Below are positions 22,256 through 36,673 of a stretch of 64,000 nucleotides of DNA, piece by piece (position 1 is the stretch's first letter; each line of letters begins with the position of its first letter). The DNA lies in the NCBI GenBank assembly GCA_013076295.1, contig RQOL01000893.1:53523-117522 (forward strand), read 5' to 3'. This DNA comes from Sanderia malayensis. Taxonomy: Eukaryota > Cnidaria > Scyphozoa > Semaeostomeae > Pelagiidae. Both the position numbers and the translations under genes were made by a program. Under the pieces are notes generated by a model that saw nothing but the letters and a program-made list of their open reading frames with translations, was not told where the DNA came from and ran no database searches.

Positions 22256-24832
22256 GCAATTAGTGTGCAGTAATGTTAATATCACTAAAACCAAGCAAAT
22301 GCATGTGTATTTCACTTAGGTTCAGCTGTAATAACGTGAATTCAAGTGCAATTAGTGTGCAGTAATGTTAAAATCATTAAAAACAAGCAAATGCATGTGT
22401 ATTTTGCTTAGTTTCACCTGTAAAAAAGTAAATTGATGTGCATATAGTGTGAATAAACGTTAATCGCACTCAAAAAAAGCAAAAGCATGTGTATTTTACT
22501 TAGTTTCAGCTGTAAAAACGCAAATTCAGGTGTAAGTAGTGTGAATAGATGTTAATATCACTGAAAACAAGCAAATGCATGTGTAATTTACTTAGTTTCA
22601 ACTATAATAACGTGGATTCATGGGCAATTAGTGTGCAGTAATGTTAATATCACTGAAAACAAGCAAATGCATGTGTATTTTACTTAGTTTCAGCTGTAAT
22701 AACTTGGGTTCAAGTGCAATTAGTGTGCAGTAATGTTATTATTACTGAAAACAAGCAAATGTATGTGTATTTTACTTAGTTTCAGCTGTAATAACATGGA
22801 TTCATGTGCAATTAGTGTGCAGTAATGTTAGTATCACTGAAAACAAGCAAATGCATTTGTATTTTACTTAGTTTTAGCTGTAATAACGTGCATTCAAGTG
22901 CAATTAGTGTGCAGTAATGTTAATATCACTAAAAACAAGCAAATGCATGTGTATTTTGCTTAGTTTCAACTGTGAAAACGTAAATTAATATGCAATTAAT
23001 GTGATTGAATGTTAATATCACTGAAAACAAGCAAATGCATGTGTATTTTAATTAGTTTCAACTGTAAAAAAGTAAATTGATGTGCATATAGTGTGAATAA
23101 ACGTTAATATCACTGAAAACAAGGAAAAGCATGTGTATTTTACTTAGGTTCAGCCGCAAAAACGTAATTTCATGTGTAAGTAGTGTGAATAAATGTTAAT
23201 ATCACTGAAAACAAGCAAATGCATTTGTATTTTACTTAGTTTCAGCTGTAAAAACACGGCTTCATTTGCAATTAAGGTTAATGAACGTTAATATCACTGA
23301 AAACAAGGAAAAGCATGTGTATTTTACTTAGTTTCAGCCGCAAAAACGTAATTTCATGTGTAAGTAGTGTGAATAAATGTTAATATCACCGAAAACAAGC
23401 AAATGCTGGCGTATTTTACTTAGTTTCAGCTGTAATAACGTGGATTCATGTGCAATTGGTGTGCAGTAATGTTAGTATCACTGAAAACAAGTAAATGCTT
23501 GCGTATTTTATTTAATTTCAGCTGTAATAATGTGGATTCATGGGCAATTAGTGTGCTGTAATGTTAATATCAAGGAAAACAAGCAAATGCATGTGTATTT
23601 TACTTAGGTTCAGCTGTAATAACGTGGATTCATGTGCAATTAGTGTGCAGTAGTCTTAGTATCACTGAACACAAGTAAATGCATCTTCATTTTACTTAGT
23701 TCCAACTGTAATAACGTGGATTCATGTGCAATTAGTGTGCAGTAATGTTAATATCACTGAAAAAAAGCAAATGCATGTGTATTTTACTTAGTTTCAGCAT
23801 TAATAACGTGGATTCATGTGCAAATGGTGTGCAGTAATGTTAATATCACTGAAAACAAGCAAATGAATGTGTATTTTACTTAGTTTCAGCCGTAAAAACG
23901 TAATTTCATGTGTAAGTAGTGTGAATAAATGTTAATATCACTGAAAACAAGCAAATGCATTTGTATTTTACTTAGTTTTAGCTGTAATAACGTGCATTCA
24001 AGTGCAATTAGTGTGCAGTAATGTTAATATCACTAAAAACAAGCAAATGCATATGTATTTTAATTAGTTTCAACTGTAAAAAAGTAAATTGATGTGCATA
24101 TAGTGTGAATAAACGTTAATATCACTGAAAACAAGGAAAAGCATGTGTAATTTACTTAGTTTCAGCCGTAAAAAGTAATTTCATGTGTAAGTAGTGTGAA
24201 TAAATGTTAATATCACTGAAAACAAGCAAATGTTTGCGTATTTTACTTAGTTTCAGCTGTAATAACGTGGATTCATGTGCAATTGGTGTGCAGTAATGTT
24301 AGTATCACTGAAAACAAGCAAATGCTTGCGTATTTTATTTAATTTCAGCTGTAATAATGTGGATTCATGGGCAATTAGTGTGCTGTAATGTTAATATCAA
24401 GGAAAACAAGCAAATGCATGTGTATTTTACTTAGGTTCAGCTGTAATAACGTGGATTCATGTGCAATTAGTGTGCAGTAGTCTTAGTATCACTGAACACA
24501 AGTAAATGCGTCTTCATTTTACTTAGTTCCAACTGTAATAACGTGGATTCATGTGCAATTAGTGTGCAGTAATGTTAATATCACTGAAAAAAAGCAAATG
24601 CATGTGTATTTTACTTAGTTTCAGCATTAATAACGTGGATTCATGTGCAAATGGTGTGCAGTAATGTTAATATCACTGAAAACAAGCAAATGAATATGTA
24701 TTTTACTTAGTTTCAGCTGTATTAACGTGGATTCATGTGCAATTAGTATGCAGTATTGTTTATACTGAAAACAAGCAAATGCATGTGTATTTTACTTCGT
24801 TTTAGCTGTAATAACGTGGATTCAAGTGCAAT
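22256..24832 (+). repeat. Long-type unit L2
   Basis: Near-identical to L3. It has CTGTATTAACG at about 24717, shared with L1 (20243) but not L3. Confidence 0.87.
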
Positions 24833-25045
24833 GAAGTAATGAAGTAATGAAGTAATGAAGTAAATTTTAACCACAGTTTTCTACTGACATAATCCTGTTA
24901 TGTACAGCTTGCTCAACTGTGAACAACGTATGAAACAATTTTCAATTAAAATTAAATAAAACAATTAGTATCATCGGTTTATTTAGCTACTATTTTTATT
25001 TTAAGATATTAAAAACAAGGTAAAAACGTAATAACTGCAATTAGC
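24833..25045 (-). mobile_element. Module copy 6 (213 bp)
   Basis: AACCACAG form with C as its last base, followed by short unit S2. Confidence 0.78.
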
Positions 25046-26517
25046 GCAATTAGTGTGCAGTAATGTTAATATCACTAAAACCAAGCAAATGCATGTGTAT
25101 TTCACTTAGGTTCAGCTGTAATAACGTGAATTCAAGTGCAATTAGTGTGCAGTAATGTTAAAATCACTAAAAACAAGCAAATGCATGTGTATTTTGCTTA
25201 GTTTCACCTGTAAAAAAGTAAATTGATGTGCATATAGTGTGAATAAACGTTAATCGCACTCAAAAAAAGCAAAAGCATGTGTATTTTACTTAGTTTCAGC
25301 CGTAAAAACGTAATTTCATGTGTAAGTAGTGTGAATAAATGTTAATATCACTGAAAACAAGCAAATGCATTTGTATTTTACTTAGTTTTAGCTGTAATAA
25401 CGTGCATTCAAGTGCAATTAGTGTGCAGTAATGTTAATATCACTAAAAACAAGCAAATGCATGTGTATTTTGCTTAGTTTCAACTGTGAAAACGTAAATT
25501 AATATGCAAGTAATGTGATTGAATGTTAATATCACAGAAAACAAGCAAATGCATGTGTATTTTAAAAAGTTTCAACTGTAAAAAAGTAAATTGATGTGCA
25601 TATAGTGTGAATAAACGTTAATATCACTGAAAACAAGGAAAAGCATGTGTATTTTACTTAGTTTCAGCCGTAAAAAGTAATTTCATGTGTAAGTAGTGTG
25701 AATAAATGTTAATATCACTGAAAACAAGCAAATGCATTTGTATTTTACTTAGTTTCAGCTGTAAAAACACGGCTTCATTTGCAATTAAGGTTAATGAACG
25801 TTAATATCACTGAAAACAAGGAAAAGCATGTGTATTTTACTTAGTTTCAGCCGTAAAAACGTTATTTCATGTGTAAGTAGTGTGAAGAAATGTTAATATC
25901 ACTGAAAACAAGCAAATGCTGGCGTATTTTACTAGTTTCAGCTGTAATAACGTGGATTCATGTGCAATTGGTGTGCAGTAATGTTAGTATCACTGAAAAC
26001 AAGCAAATGCTTGCGTATTTTATTTAATTTCAGCTGTAATAATGTGGATTTATGGGCAATTAGTGTGCTGTAATGTTAATATCAAGGAAAACAAGCAAAT
26101 GCATGTGTATTTTACTTAGGTTCAGGTGTAATAACGTGGATTCATGTGCAATTAGTGTGCAGTAGTCTTAGTATCACTGAACACAAGTAAATGCATTTTC
26201 ATTTTACTTAGTTCCAACTGTAATAACGTGGATTCATGTGCAATTAGTGTGCAGTAATGTTAATATCACTGAAAAAAAGCAAATGCATGTGTATTTTACT
26301 TAGTTTCAGCATTAATAACGTGGATTCATGTGCAAATGGTGTGCAGTAATGTTAATATCACTGAAAACAAGCAAATGAATATGTATTTTACTTAGTTTCA
26401 GCTGTAATAACGTGGATTCATGTGCAATTAGTATGCAGTATTGTTTATACTGAAAACAAGCAAATGCATGTGTATTTTACTTCGTTTTAGCTGTAATAAC
26501 GTGGATTCAAGTGCAAT
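25046..26517 (+). repeat. Short-type unit S2
   Basis: I found no difference from S1 at the private variant sites checked: GTTATTTC, GAAGAAATG, ACTAGTTTC and TGCATTTTCATTTT. Confidence 0.87.
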
Positions 26518-26730
26518 GAAGTAATGAAGTAATGAAGTAATGAAGTAAATTTTACCCACAGTTTTCTACTGACATAATCCTGTTATGTACAGCTTGCTCA
26601 ACTGTGAACAACGTATGAAACAATTTTCAATTAAAATTAAATAAAACAATTAGTATCATCGGTTTATTTAGCTACTATTTTTATTTTAAGATATTAAAAA
26701 CAAGGTAAAAACGTAATAACTGCAATTAGT
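26518..26730 (-). mobile_element. Module copy 7 (213 bp)
   Basis: ACCCACAG form with T as its last base, followed by long unit L3. Confidence 0.78.
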
Positions 26731-29306
26731 GCAATTAGTGTGCAGTAATGTTAATATCACTAAAACCAAGCAAATGCATGTGTATTTCACTTAGGTTCAG
26801 CTGTAATAACGTGAATTCAAGTGCAATTAGTGTGCAGTAATGTTAAAATCATTAAAAACAAGCAAATGCATGTGTATTTTGCTTAGTTTCACCTGTAAAA
26901 AAGTAAATTGATGTGCATATAGTGTGAATAAACGTTAATCGCACTCAAAAAAAGCAAAAGCATGTGTATTTTACTTAGTTTCAGCTGTAAAAACGCAAAT
27001 TCAGGTGTAAGTAGTGTGAATAGATGTTAATATCACTGAAAACAAGCAAATGCATGTGTAATTTACTTAGTTTCAACTATAATAACGTGGATTCATGGGC
27101 AATTAGTGTGCAGTAATGTTAATATCACTGAAAACAAGCAAATGCATGTGTATTTTACTTAGTTTCAGCTGTAATAACTTGGGTTCAAGTGCAATTAGTG
27201 TGCAGTAATGTTATTATTACTGAAAACAAGCAAATGTATGTGTATTTTACTTAGTTTCAGCTGTAATAACATGGATTCATGTGCAATTAGTGTGCAGTAA
27301 TGTTAGTATCACTGAAAACAAGCAAATGCATTTGTATTTTACTTAGTTTTAGCTGTAATAACGTGCATTCAAGTGCAATTAGTGTGCAGTAATGTTAATA
27401 TCACTAAAAACAAGCAAATGCATGTGTATTTTGCTTAGTTTCAACTGTGAAAACGTAAATTAATATGCAATTAATGTGATTGAATGTTAATATCACTGAA
27501 AACAAGCAAATGCATGTGTATTTTAATTAGTTTCAACTGTAAAAAAGTAAATTGATGTGCATATAGTGTGAATAAACGTTAATATCACTGAAAACAAGGA
27601 AAAGCATGTGTATTTTACTTAGGTTCAGCCGCAAAAACGTAATTTCATGTGTAAGTAGTGTGAATAAATGTTAATATCACTGAAAACAAGCAAATGCATT
27701 TGTATTTTACTTAGTTTCAGCTGTAAAAACACGGCTTCATTTGCAATTAAGGTTAATGAACGTTAATATCACTGAAAACAAGGAAAAGCATGTGTATTTT
27801 ACTTAGTTTCAGCCGCAAAAACGTAATTTCATGTGTAAGTAGTGTGAATAAATGTTAATATCACCGAAAACAAGCAAATGCTGGCGTATTTTACTTAGTT
27901 TCAGCTGTAATAACGTGGATTCATGTGCAATTGGTGTGCAGTAATGTTAGTATCACTGAAAACAAGTAAATGCTTGCGTATTTTATTTAATTTCGCTGTA
28001 ATAATGTGGATTCATGGGCAATTAGTGTGCTGTAATGTTAATATCAAGGAAAACAAGCAAATGCATGTGTATTTTACTTAGGTTCAGCTGTAATAACGTG
28101 GATTCATGTGCAATTAGTGTGCAGTAGTCTTAGTATCACTGAACACAAGTAAATGCATCTTCATTTTACTTAGTTCCAACTGTAATAACGTGGATTCATG
28201 TGCAATTAGTGTGCAGTAATGTTAATATCACTGAAAAAAAGCAAATGCATGTGTATTTTACTTAGTTTCAGCATTAATAACGTGGATTCATGTGCAAATG
28301 GTGTGCAGTAATGTTAATATCACTGAAAACAAGCAAATGAATGTGTATTTTACTTAGTTTCAGCCGTAAAAACGTAATTTCATGTGTAAGTAGTGTGAAT
28401 AAATGTTAATATCACTGAAAACAAGCAAATGCATTTGTATTTTACTTAGTTTTAGCTGTAATAACGTGCATTCAAGTGCAATTAGTGTGCAGTAATGTTA
28501 ATATCACTAAAAACAAGCAAATGCATATGTATTTTAATTAGTTTCAACTGTAAAAAAGTAAATTGATGTGCATATAGTGTGAATAAACGTTAATATCACT
28601 GAAAACAAGGAAAAGCATGTGTAATTTACTTAGTTTCAGCCGTAAAAAGTAATTTCATGTGTAAGTAGTGTGAATAAATGTTAATATCACTGAAAACAAG
28701 CAAATGCTTGCGTATTTTACTTAGTTTCAGCTGTAATAACGTGGATTCATGTGCAATTGGTGTGCAGTAATGTTAGTATCACTGAAAACAAGCAAATGCT
28801 TGCGTATTTTATTTAATTTCAGCTGTAATAATGTGGATTCATGGGCAATTAGTGTGCTGTAATGTTAATATCAAGGAAAACAAGCAAATGCATGTGTATT
28901 TTACTTAGGTTCAGCTGTAATAACGTGGATTCATGTGCAATTAGTGTGCAGTAGTCTTAGTATCACTGAACACAAGTAAATGCGTCTTCATTTTACTTAG
29001 TTCCAACTGTAATAACGTGGATTCATGTGCAATTAGTGTGCAGTAATGTTAATATCACTGAAAAAAAGCAAATGCATGTGTATTTTACTTAGTTTCAGCA
29101 TTAATAACGTGGATTCATGTGCAAATGGTGTGCAGTAATGTTAATATCACTGAAAACAAGCAAATGAATATGTATTTTACTTAGTTTCAGCTGTAATAAC
29201 GTGGATTCATGTGCAATTAGTATGCAGTATTGTTTATACTGAAAACAAGCAAATGCATGTGTATTTTACTTCGTTTTAGCTGTAATAACGTGGATTCAAG
29301 TGCAAT
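26731..29306 (+). repeat. Long-type unit L3
   Basis: Satellite only. It is one base shorter than L2 because of TTTCGCTG at about 27992, where the other copies read TTTCAGCTG. Confidence 0.87.
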
Positions 29307-29511
29307 GAAGTAATGAAGTAATGAAGTAAATTTTACCCACACTTTTCTACTGACATAATCCTGTTATGTACAGCTTGCTCAACTGTGAACAACGTATGAA
29401 ACAATTTTCAATTAAAATTAAATAAAACAATTAGTATCATCGGTTTATTTAGCTACTATTTTTATTTTAAGATATTAAAAACAAGGTAAAAACGTAATAA
29501 CTGCAATTAGC
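29307..29511 (-). mobile_element. Module copy 8 (205 bp, three tail repeats)
   Basis: One 8-bp AATGAAGT unit is missing. It also has CACACTT in place of CACAGTT, which breaks one outer stem pair and is the only such stem change I noticed. The last base is C and a short unit follows. Confidence 0.78.
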
Positions 29512-30797
29512 GCAATTAGTGTGCAGTAATGTTAATATCACTAAAACCAAGCAAATGCATGTGTATTTCACTTAGGTTCAGCTGTAATAACGTGAATTCA
29601 AGTGCAATTAGTGTGCAGTAATGTTAAAATCACTAAAAACAAGCAAATGCATGTGTATTTTGCTTAGTTTCACCTGTAAAAAAGTAAATTGATGTGCATA
29701 TAGTGTGAATAAACGTTAATCGCACTCAAAAAAAGCAAAACCATGTGTATTTTACTTAGTTTTAGCCGTAAAAACGTAATTTCATGTGTAAGTAGTGTGA
29801 ATAAATGTTAATATCACTGAAAACAAGCAAATGCATTTGTATTTTACTTAGTTTTAGCTGTAATAACGTGCATTCAAGTGCAATTAGTGTGCAGTAATGT
29901 TAATATCACTAAAAACAAGCAAATGCATGTGTATTTTGCTTAGTTTCAACTGTGAAAACGTAAATTAATATGCAAGTAATGTGATTGAATGTTAATATCA
30001 CTGAAAACAAGCAAATGCATGTGTATTTTAAAAAGTTTCAACTGTAAAAAAGTAAATTGATGTGCATATAGTGTGAATAAACGTTAATATCACTGAAAAC
30101 AAGGAAAAGCATGTGTATTTTACTTAGTTTCAGCCGTAAAAAGTAATTTCATGTGTAAGTAGTGTGAATAAATGTTAATATCACTGAAAACAAGCAAATG
30201 CTGGCGTATTTTACTAGTTTCAGCTGTAATAACGTGGATTCATGGGCAATTGGTGTGCAGTAATGTTAGTATCACTGAAAACAAGCAAATGCTTGCGTAT
30301 TTTATTTAATTTCAGCTGTAATAATGTGGATTTATGGGCAATTAGTGTGCTGTAATGTTAATATCAAGGAAAACAAGCAAATGCATGTGTATTTTACTTA
30401 GGTTCAGCTGTAATAACGTGGATTCATGTGCAATTAGTGTGCAGTAGTCTTAGTATCACTGAACACAAGTAAATGCATCTTCATTTTACTTAGTTCCAAC
30501 TGTAATAACGTGGATTCATGTGCAATTAATGTGCAGTAATGTTAATATCACTGAAAAAAAGCAAATGCATGTGTATTTTACTTAGTTTCAGCATTAATAA
30601 CGTGAATTCATGTGCAAATGGTGCAGTAATGTTAATATCACTGAAAACAAGCAAATGAATATGTATTTTACTTAGTTTCAGCTGTAATAACGTGGATTCA
30701 TGTGCAATTAGTATGCAGTATTGTTTATACTGAAAACAAGCAAATGCATGTGTATTTTACTTCGTTTTAGCTGTAATAACGTGGATTCAAGTGCAAT
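29512..30797 (+). repeat. Short-type unit S3 (reduced, 1491 bp module to module)
   Basis: Compared with S1 and S2 it lacks two monomers (184 bp), lacks TG in CAAATGGTGCAG (30618), and the preceding module is 8 bp shorter. Together these account for the full 194-bp difference. Confidence 0.87.
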
Positions 30798-31010
30798 GAA
30801 GTAATGAAGTAATGAAGTAATGAAGTAAATTTTACCCACAGTTTTCTACTGACATAATCCTTTTATGTACAGCTTGCTCAACTGTGAACAACGTATGAAA
30901 CAATTTTCAATTAAAATTAAATAAAACAATTAGTATCATCGGTTTATTTAGCTACTATTTTTATTTTAAGATATTAAAAACAAGGTAAAAACGTAATAAC
31001 TGCAATTAGT
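30798..31010 (-). mobile_element. Module copy 9 (213 bp)
   Basis: The hairpin loop reads TCCTT instead of TCCTG, leaving the stems intact. The last base is T. Confidence 0.78.
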
Positions 31011-33678
31011 GCAATTAGTGTGCAGTAATGTTAATATCACTAAAACCAAGCAAATGCATGTGTATTTCACTTAGGTTCAGCTGTAATAACGTGAATTCAA
31101 GTGCAATTAGTGTGCAGTAATGTTAAAATCACTAAAAACAAGCAAATGCATGTGTATTTTGCTTAGTTTCACCTGTAAAAAAGTAAATTGATGTGCATAG
31201 AGTGTGAATAAACGTTAATCGCACTCAAAAAAAGCAAAAGCATGTGTATTTTACTTAGTTTCAGCTGTAAAAACTCAAATTCAGGTGTAAGTAGTGTGAA
31301 TAGATGTTAATATCACTGAAAACAAGCAAATGTATGTGTATTTTACTTAGTTTCAGCTGTAATAACATGGATTCATGTGCAATTAGTGTGCAGTAATGTT
31401 AATATCACTGAAAACAAGCAAATGCATTTGTATTTTACTTAGTTTTAGCTGTAATAACGTGCATTAAGTGCAATTAGTGTGCAGTAATGTTAATATCACT
31501 AAAAACAAGCAAATGCATGTGTATTTTGCTTAGTTTCAACTGTGAAAACGTAAATTAATATGCAATTAATGTGATTGAATGTTAATATCACTGAAAACAA
31601 GCAAATGCATGTGTATTTTAATTAGTTTCAACTGTAAAAAAGTAAATTGATGTGCATATAGTGTGAATAAACGTTAATATCACTGAAAACAAGGAAAAGC
31701 ATGTGTATTTTACTTAGGTTCAGCCGCAAAAACGTAATTTCATGTGTAAGTAGTGTGAATAAATGTTAATATCACTGAAAACAAGCAAATGCATTTGTAT
31801 TTTACTTAGTTTCAGCTGTAAAAACACGGCTTCATTTGCAATTAAGGTTAATGAACGTTAATATCACTGAAAACAAGGAAAAGCATGTGTATTTTACTTA
31901 GTTTCAGCCGCAAAAACGTAATTTCATGTGTAAGTAGTGTGAATAAATGTTAATATCACCGAAAACAAGCAAATGCTGGCGTATTTTACTTAGTTTCCGC
32001 TGTAATAACGTGGATTCATGTGCAATTGGTGTGCAGTAATGTTAGTATTACTGAAAACAAGTAAATGCTTGCGTATTTTATTTAATTTCAGCTGTAATAA
32101 TGTGGATTCATGGGCAATCAGTGTGCTGTAATGTTAATATCAAGGAAAACAAGCAAATGCATGTGTATTTTACTTAGGTTCAGCTGTAATAACGTGGATT
32201 CATGTGCAATTAGTGTGCAGTAGTCTTAGTATCACGGAACACAAGTAAATGCATCTTCATTTTACTTAGTTCCAACTGTAATAACGTGGATTCATGTGCA
32301 ATTAGTGTGCAGTAATGTTAATATTACTGAAAAAAAGCAAATGCATGTGTATTTTACTTAGTTTCAGCATTAATAACGTGGATTCATGTGCAAATGGTGT
32401 GCAGTAATGTTAATATCACTGAAAACAAGCAAATGAATGTGTATTTTACTTAGTTTCAGCCGTAAAAACGTAATGTCATGTGTAAGTAGTGTGAATAAAT
32501 GTTAATATCACTGAAAACAAGCAAATGCATTTGTATTTTACTTAGTTTTAGCTGTAATAACGTGCATTCAAGTGCAATTAGTGTGCAGTAATGTTAATAT
32601 CACTAAAAACAAGCAAATGCATGTGTATTTTGCTTAGTTTCAACTGTGAAAACGTAAATTAATATGCAAGTAATGTGATTGAATGTTAATATCACTGAAA
32701 ACAAGCAAATGCATGTGTATTTTAATTAGTTTCAACTGTAAAAAAGTAAATTGATGTGCATATAGTGTGAATAAACGTTAATATCACTGAAAACAAGGAA
32801 AAGCATGTGTATTTTACTTAGTTTCAGCCGTAAAAAGTAATTTCATGTGTAAGTAGTGTGAATAAATGTTAATATCACTGAAAACAAGCAAATGCATTTG
32901 TATTTTACTTAGTTTCAGCTGTAAAAACACGGCTTCATTCGCAATTAAGGTTAATGAACGTTAATATCACTGAAAACAAGGAAAAGCATGTGTATTTTAC
33001 TTAGTTTCAGCCGTAAAAACGTAATTTCATGTGTAAGTAGTGTGAATAAATGTTAATATCACTGAAAACAAGCAAATGCTGGCGTATTTTACTTAGTTTC
33101 AGCTGTAATAACGTGGATTCATGTGCAATTGGTGTGCAGTAATGTTAGTATCACTGAAAACAAGTAAATGCTTGCGTATTTTATTTAATTTCAGCTGTAA
33201 TAATGTGGATTCATGGGCAATTAGTGTGCTGTAATGTTAATATCAAGGAAAACAAGCAAATGCATGTGTATTTTACTTAGGTTCAGGTGTAATAACGTGG
33301 ATTCATGTGCAATTAGTGTGCAGTAGTCTTAGTATCACTGAACACAAGTAAATGCATTTTCATTTTACTTAGTTCCAACTGTAATAACGTGGATTCATGT
33401 GCAATTAGTGTGCAGTAATGTTAATATCACTGAAAAAAAGCAAATGCATGTGTATTTTACTTAGTTTCAGCATTAATAACGTGGATTCATGTGCAAATGG
33501 TGTGCAGTAATGTTAATATCACTGAAAACAAGCAAATGAATATGTATTTTACTTAGTTTCAGCTGTAATAACGTGGATTCATGTGCAATTAGTATGCAGT
33601 ATTGTTTATACTGAAAACAAGCAAATGCATGTGTATTTTACTTCGTTTTAGCTGTAATAACGTGGATTCAAGTGCAAT
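31011..33678 (+). repeat. Modified long unit L' (2881 bp)
   Basis: Starts like a long unit but reads AAAACTCAAATT, lacks two early monomers (the AACTATAATAACG and TTGGGTTC types) and has three extra later ones. One base is missing at GCATTAAGTG (31463). Confidence 0.86.
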
Positions 33679-33891
33679 GAAGTAATGAAGTAATGAAGTA
33701 ATGAAGTAAATTTTACCCACAGTTTTCTACTGACATAATCCTGTTATGTACAGCTTGCTCAACTGTGAACAACGTATGAAACAATTTTCAATTAAAATTA
33801 AATAAAACAATTAGTATCATCGGTTTATTTAGCTACTATTTTTATTTTAAGATATTAAAAACAAGGTAAAAACGTAATAACTGCAATTAGT
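33679..33891 (-). mobile_element. Module copy 10 (213 bp)
   Basis: ACCCACAG form with T as its last base and a standard hairpin, followed by a long unit. Confidence 0.78.
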
Positions 33892-36468
33892 GCAATTAGT
33901 GTGCAGTAATGTTAATATCACTAAAACCAAGCAAATGCATGTGTATTTCACTTAGGTTCAGCTGTAATAACGTGAATTCAAGTGCAATTAGTGTGCAGTA
34001 ATGTTAAAATCATTAAAAACAAGCAAATGCATGTGTATTTTGCTTAGTTTCACCTGTAAAAAAGTAAATTGATGTGCATATAGTGTGAATAAACGTTAAT
34101 CGCACTCAAAAAAAGCAAAAGCATGTGTATTTTACTTAGTTTCAGCTGTAAAAACGCAAATTCAGGTGTAAGTAGTGTGAATAGATGTTAATATCACTGA
34201 AAACAAGCAAATGCATGTGTAATTTACTTAGTTTCAACTATAATAACGTGGATTCATGGGCAATTAGTGTGCAGTAATGTTAATATCACTGAAAACAAGC
34301 AAATGCATGTGTATTTTACTTAGTTTCAGCTGTAATAACTTGGGTTCAAGTGCAATTAGTGTGCAGTAATGTTATTATTACTGAAAACAAGCAAATGTAT
34401 GTGTATTTTACTTAGTTTCAGCTGTAATAACATGGATTCATGTGCAATTAGTGTGCAGTAATGTTAGTATCACTGAAAACAAGCAAATGCATTTGTATTT
34501 TACTTAGTTTTAGCTGTAATAACGTGCATTCAAGTGCAATTAGTGTGCAGTAATGTTAATATCACTAAAAACAAGCAAATGCATGTGTATTTTGCTTAGT
34601 TTCAACTGTGAAAACGTAAATTAATATGCAATTAATGTGATTGAATGTTAATATCACTGAAAACAAGCAAATGCATGTGTATTTTAATTAGTTTCAACTG
34701 TAAAAAAGTAAATTGATGTGCATATAGTGTGAATAAACGTTAATATCACTGAAAACAAGGAAAAGCATGTGTATTTTACTTAGGTTCAGCCGCAAAAACG
34801 TAATTTCATGTGTAAGTAGTGTGAATAAATGTTAATATCACTGAAAACAAGCAAATGCATTTGTATTTTACTTAGTTTCAGCTGTAAAAACACGGCTTCA
34901 TTTGCAATTAAGGTTAATGAACGTTAATATCACTGAAAACAAGGAAAAGCATGTGTATTTTACTTAGTTTCAGCCGCAAAAACGTAATTTCATGTGTAAG
35001 TAGTGTGAATAAATGTTAATATCACCGAAAACAAGCAAATGCTGGCGTATTTTACTTAGTTTCAGCTGTAATAACGTGGATTCATGTGCAATTGGTGTGC
35101 AGTAATGTTAGTATCACTGAAAACAAGTAAATGCTTGCGTATTTTATTTAATTTCAGCTGTAATAATGTGGATTCATGGGCAATTAGTGTGCTGTAATGT
35201 TAATATCAAGGAAAACAAGCAAATGCATGTGTATTTTACTTAGGTTCAGCTGTAATAACGTGGATTCATGTGCAATTAGTGTGCAGTAGTCTTAGTATCA
35301 CTGAACACAAGTAAATGCATCTTCATTTTACTTAGTTCCAACTGTAATAACGTGGATTCATGTGCAATTAGTGTGCAGTAATGTTAATATCACTGAAAAA
35401 AAGCAAATGCATGTGTATTTTACTTAGTTTCAGCATTAATAACGTGGATTCATGTGCAAATGGTGTGCAGTAATGTTAATATCACTGAAAACAAGCAAAT
35501 GAATTTGTATTTTACTTAGTTTCAGCCGTAAAAACGTAATTTCATGTGTAAGTAGTGTGAATAAATGTTAATATCACTGAAAACAAGCAAATGCATTTGT
35601 ATTTTACTTAGTTTTAGCTGTAATAACGTGCATTCAAGTGCAATTAGTGTGCAGTAATGTTAATATCACTAAAAACAAGCAAATGCATATGTATTTTAAT
35701 TAGTTTCAACTGTAAAAAAGTAAATTGATGTGCATATAGTGTGAATAAACGTTAATATCACTGAAAACAAGGAAAAGCATGTGTAATTTACTTAGTTTCA
35801 GCCGTAAAAAGTAATTTCATGTGTAAGTAGTGTGAATAAATGTTAATATCACTGAAAACAAGCAAATGCTTGCGTATTTTACTTAGTTTCAGCTGTAATA
35901 ACGTGGATTCATGTGCAATTGGTGTGCAGTAATGTTAGTATCACTGAAAACAAGCAAATGCTTGCGTATTTTATTTAATTTCAGCTGTAATAATGTGGAT
36001 TCATGGGCAATTAGTGTGCTGTAATGTTAATATCAAGGAAAACAAGCAAATGCATGTGTATTTTACTTAGGTTCAGCTGTAATAACGTGGATTCATGTGC
36101 AATTAGTGTGCAGTAGTCTTAGTATCACTGAACACAAGTAAATGCGTCTTCATTTTACTTAGTTCCAACTGTAATAACGTGGATTCATGTGCAATTAGTG
36201 TGCAGTAATGTTAATATCACTGAAAAAAAGCAAATGCATGTGTATTTTACTTAGTTTCAGCATTAATAACGTGGATTCATGTGCAAATGGTGTGCAGTAA
36301 TGTTAATATCACTGAAAACAAGCAAATGAATATGTATTTTACTTAGTTTCAGCTGTAATAACGTGGATTCATGTGCAATTAGTATGCAGTATTGTTTATA
36401 CTGAAAACAAGCAAATGCATGTGTATTTTACTTCGTTTTAGCTGTAATAACGTGGATTCAAGTGCAAT
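33892..36468 (+). repeat. Long-type unit L4 (2790 bp)
   Basis: Same length and order as L2 and L3. A visible private change is GAATTTGTATTTT near 35502. Confidence 0.87.
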
Positions 36469-36673
36469 GAAGTAATGAAGTAATGAAGTAAATTTTACCC
36501 ACAGTTTTCTACTGACATAATCCTGTTATGTACAGCTTGCTCAACTGTGAACAACGTATGAAACAATTTTCAATTAAAATTAAATAAAACAATTAGTATC
36601 ATCGGTTTATTTAGCTACTATTTTTATTTTAAGATATTAAAAACAAGGTAAAAACGTAATAACTGCAATTAGC
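36469..36673 (-). mobile_element. Module copy 11 (205 bp, three tail repeats)
   Basis: Shares the lost 8-bp unit with copy 8, from which it is offset by 7162 bp, but has the intact CACAGTT arm. Copy 8's arm change is therefore more recent than this duplication. The last base is C. Confidence 0.78.

Larger units (their letters stand above)
22043..26517 (+). repeat. Phased long+short unit of 4475 bp
   Basis: It starts with a T-form module and contains a long unit, a C-form module and a short unit. The preceding segment 17568-22042 has exactly the same length and mostly the same sequence. The following segment from 26518 matches as far as about 29306 (one base shorter at about 27994), after which the short part is a reduced form. 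Differences between these copies are isolated bases such as AAATGTTTGCG (24231) versus AAATGCTTGCG (28705). Confidence 0.9.
29304..36465 (+). repeat. Composite higher-order unit of about 7162 bp, copy 1
   Basis: It contains a short, a modified long and a long unit (1491 + 2881 + 2790). Tandem copy 2 starts at 36466 with the same first two spacings within the modules (1491, then a long unit expanded by 553). Private variants AAACCATGTG (29740 and 36901), GCATAGAGTG (31195 and 38357) and TTTCCGCTG (31993 and 39158) recur at offsets of 7161-7165 bp. Confidence 0.9.
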
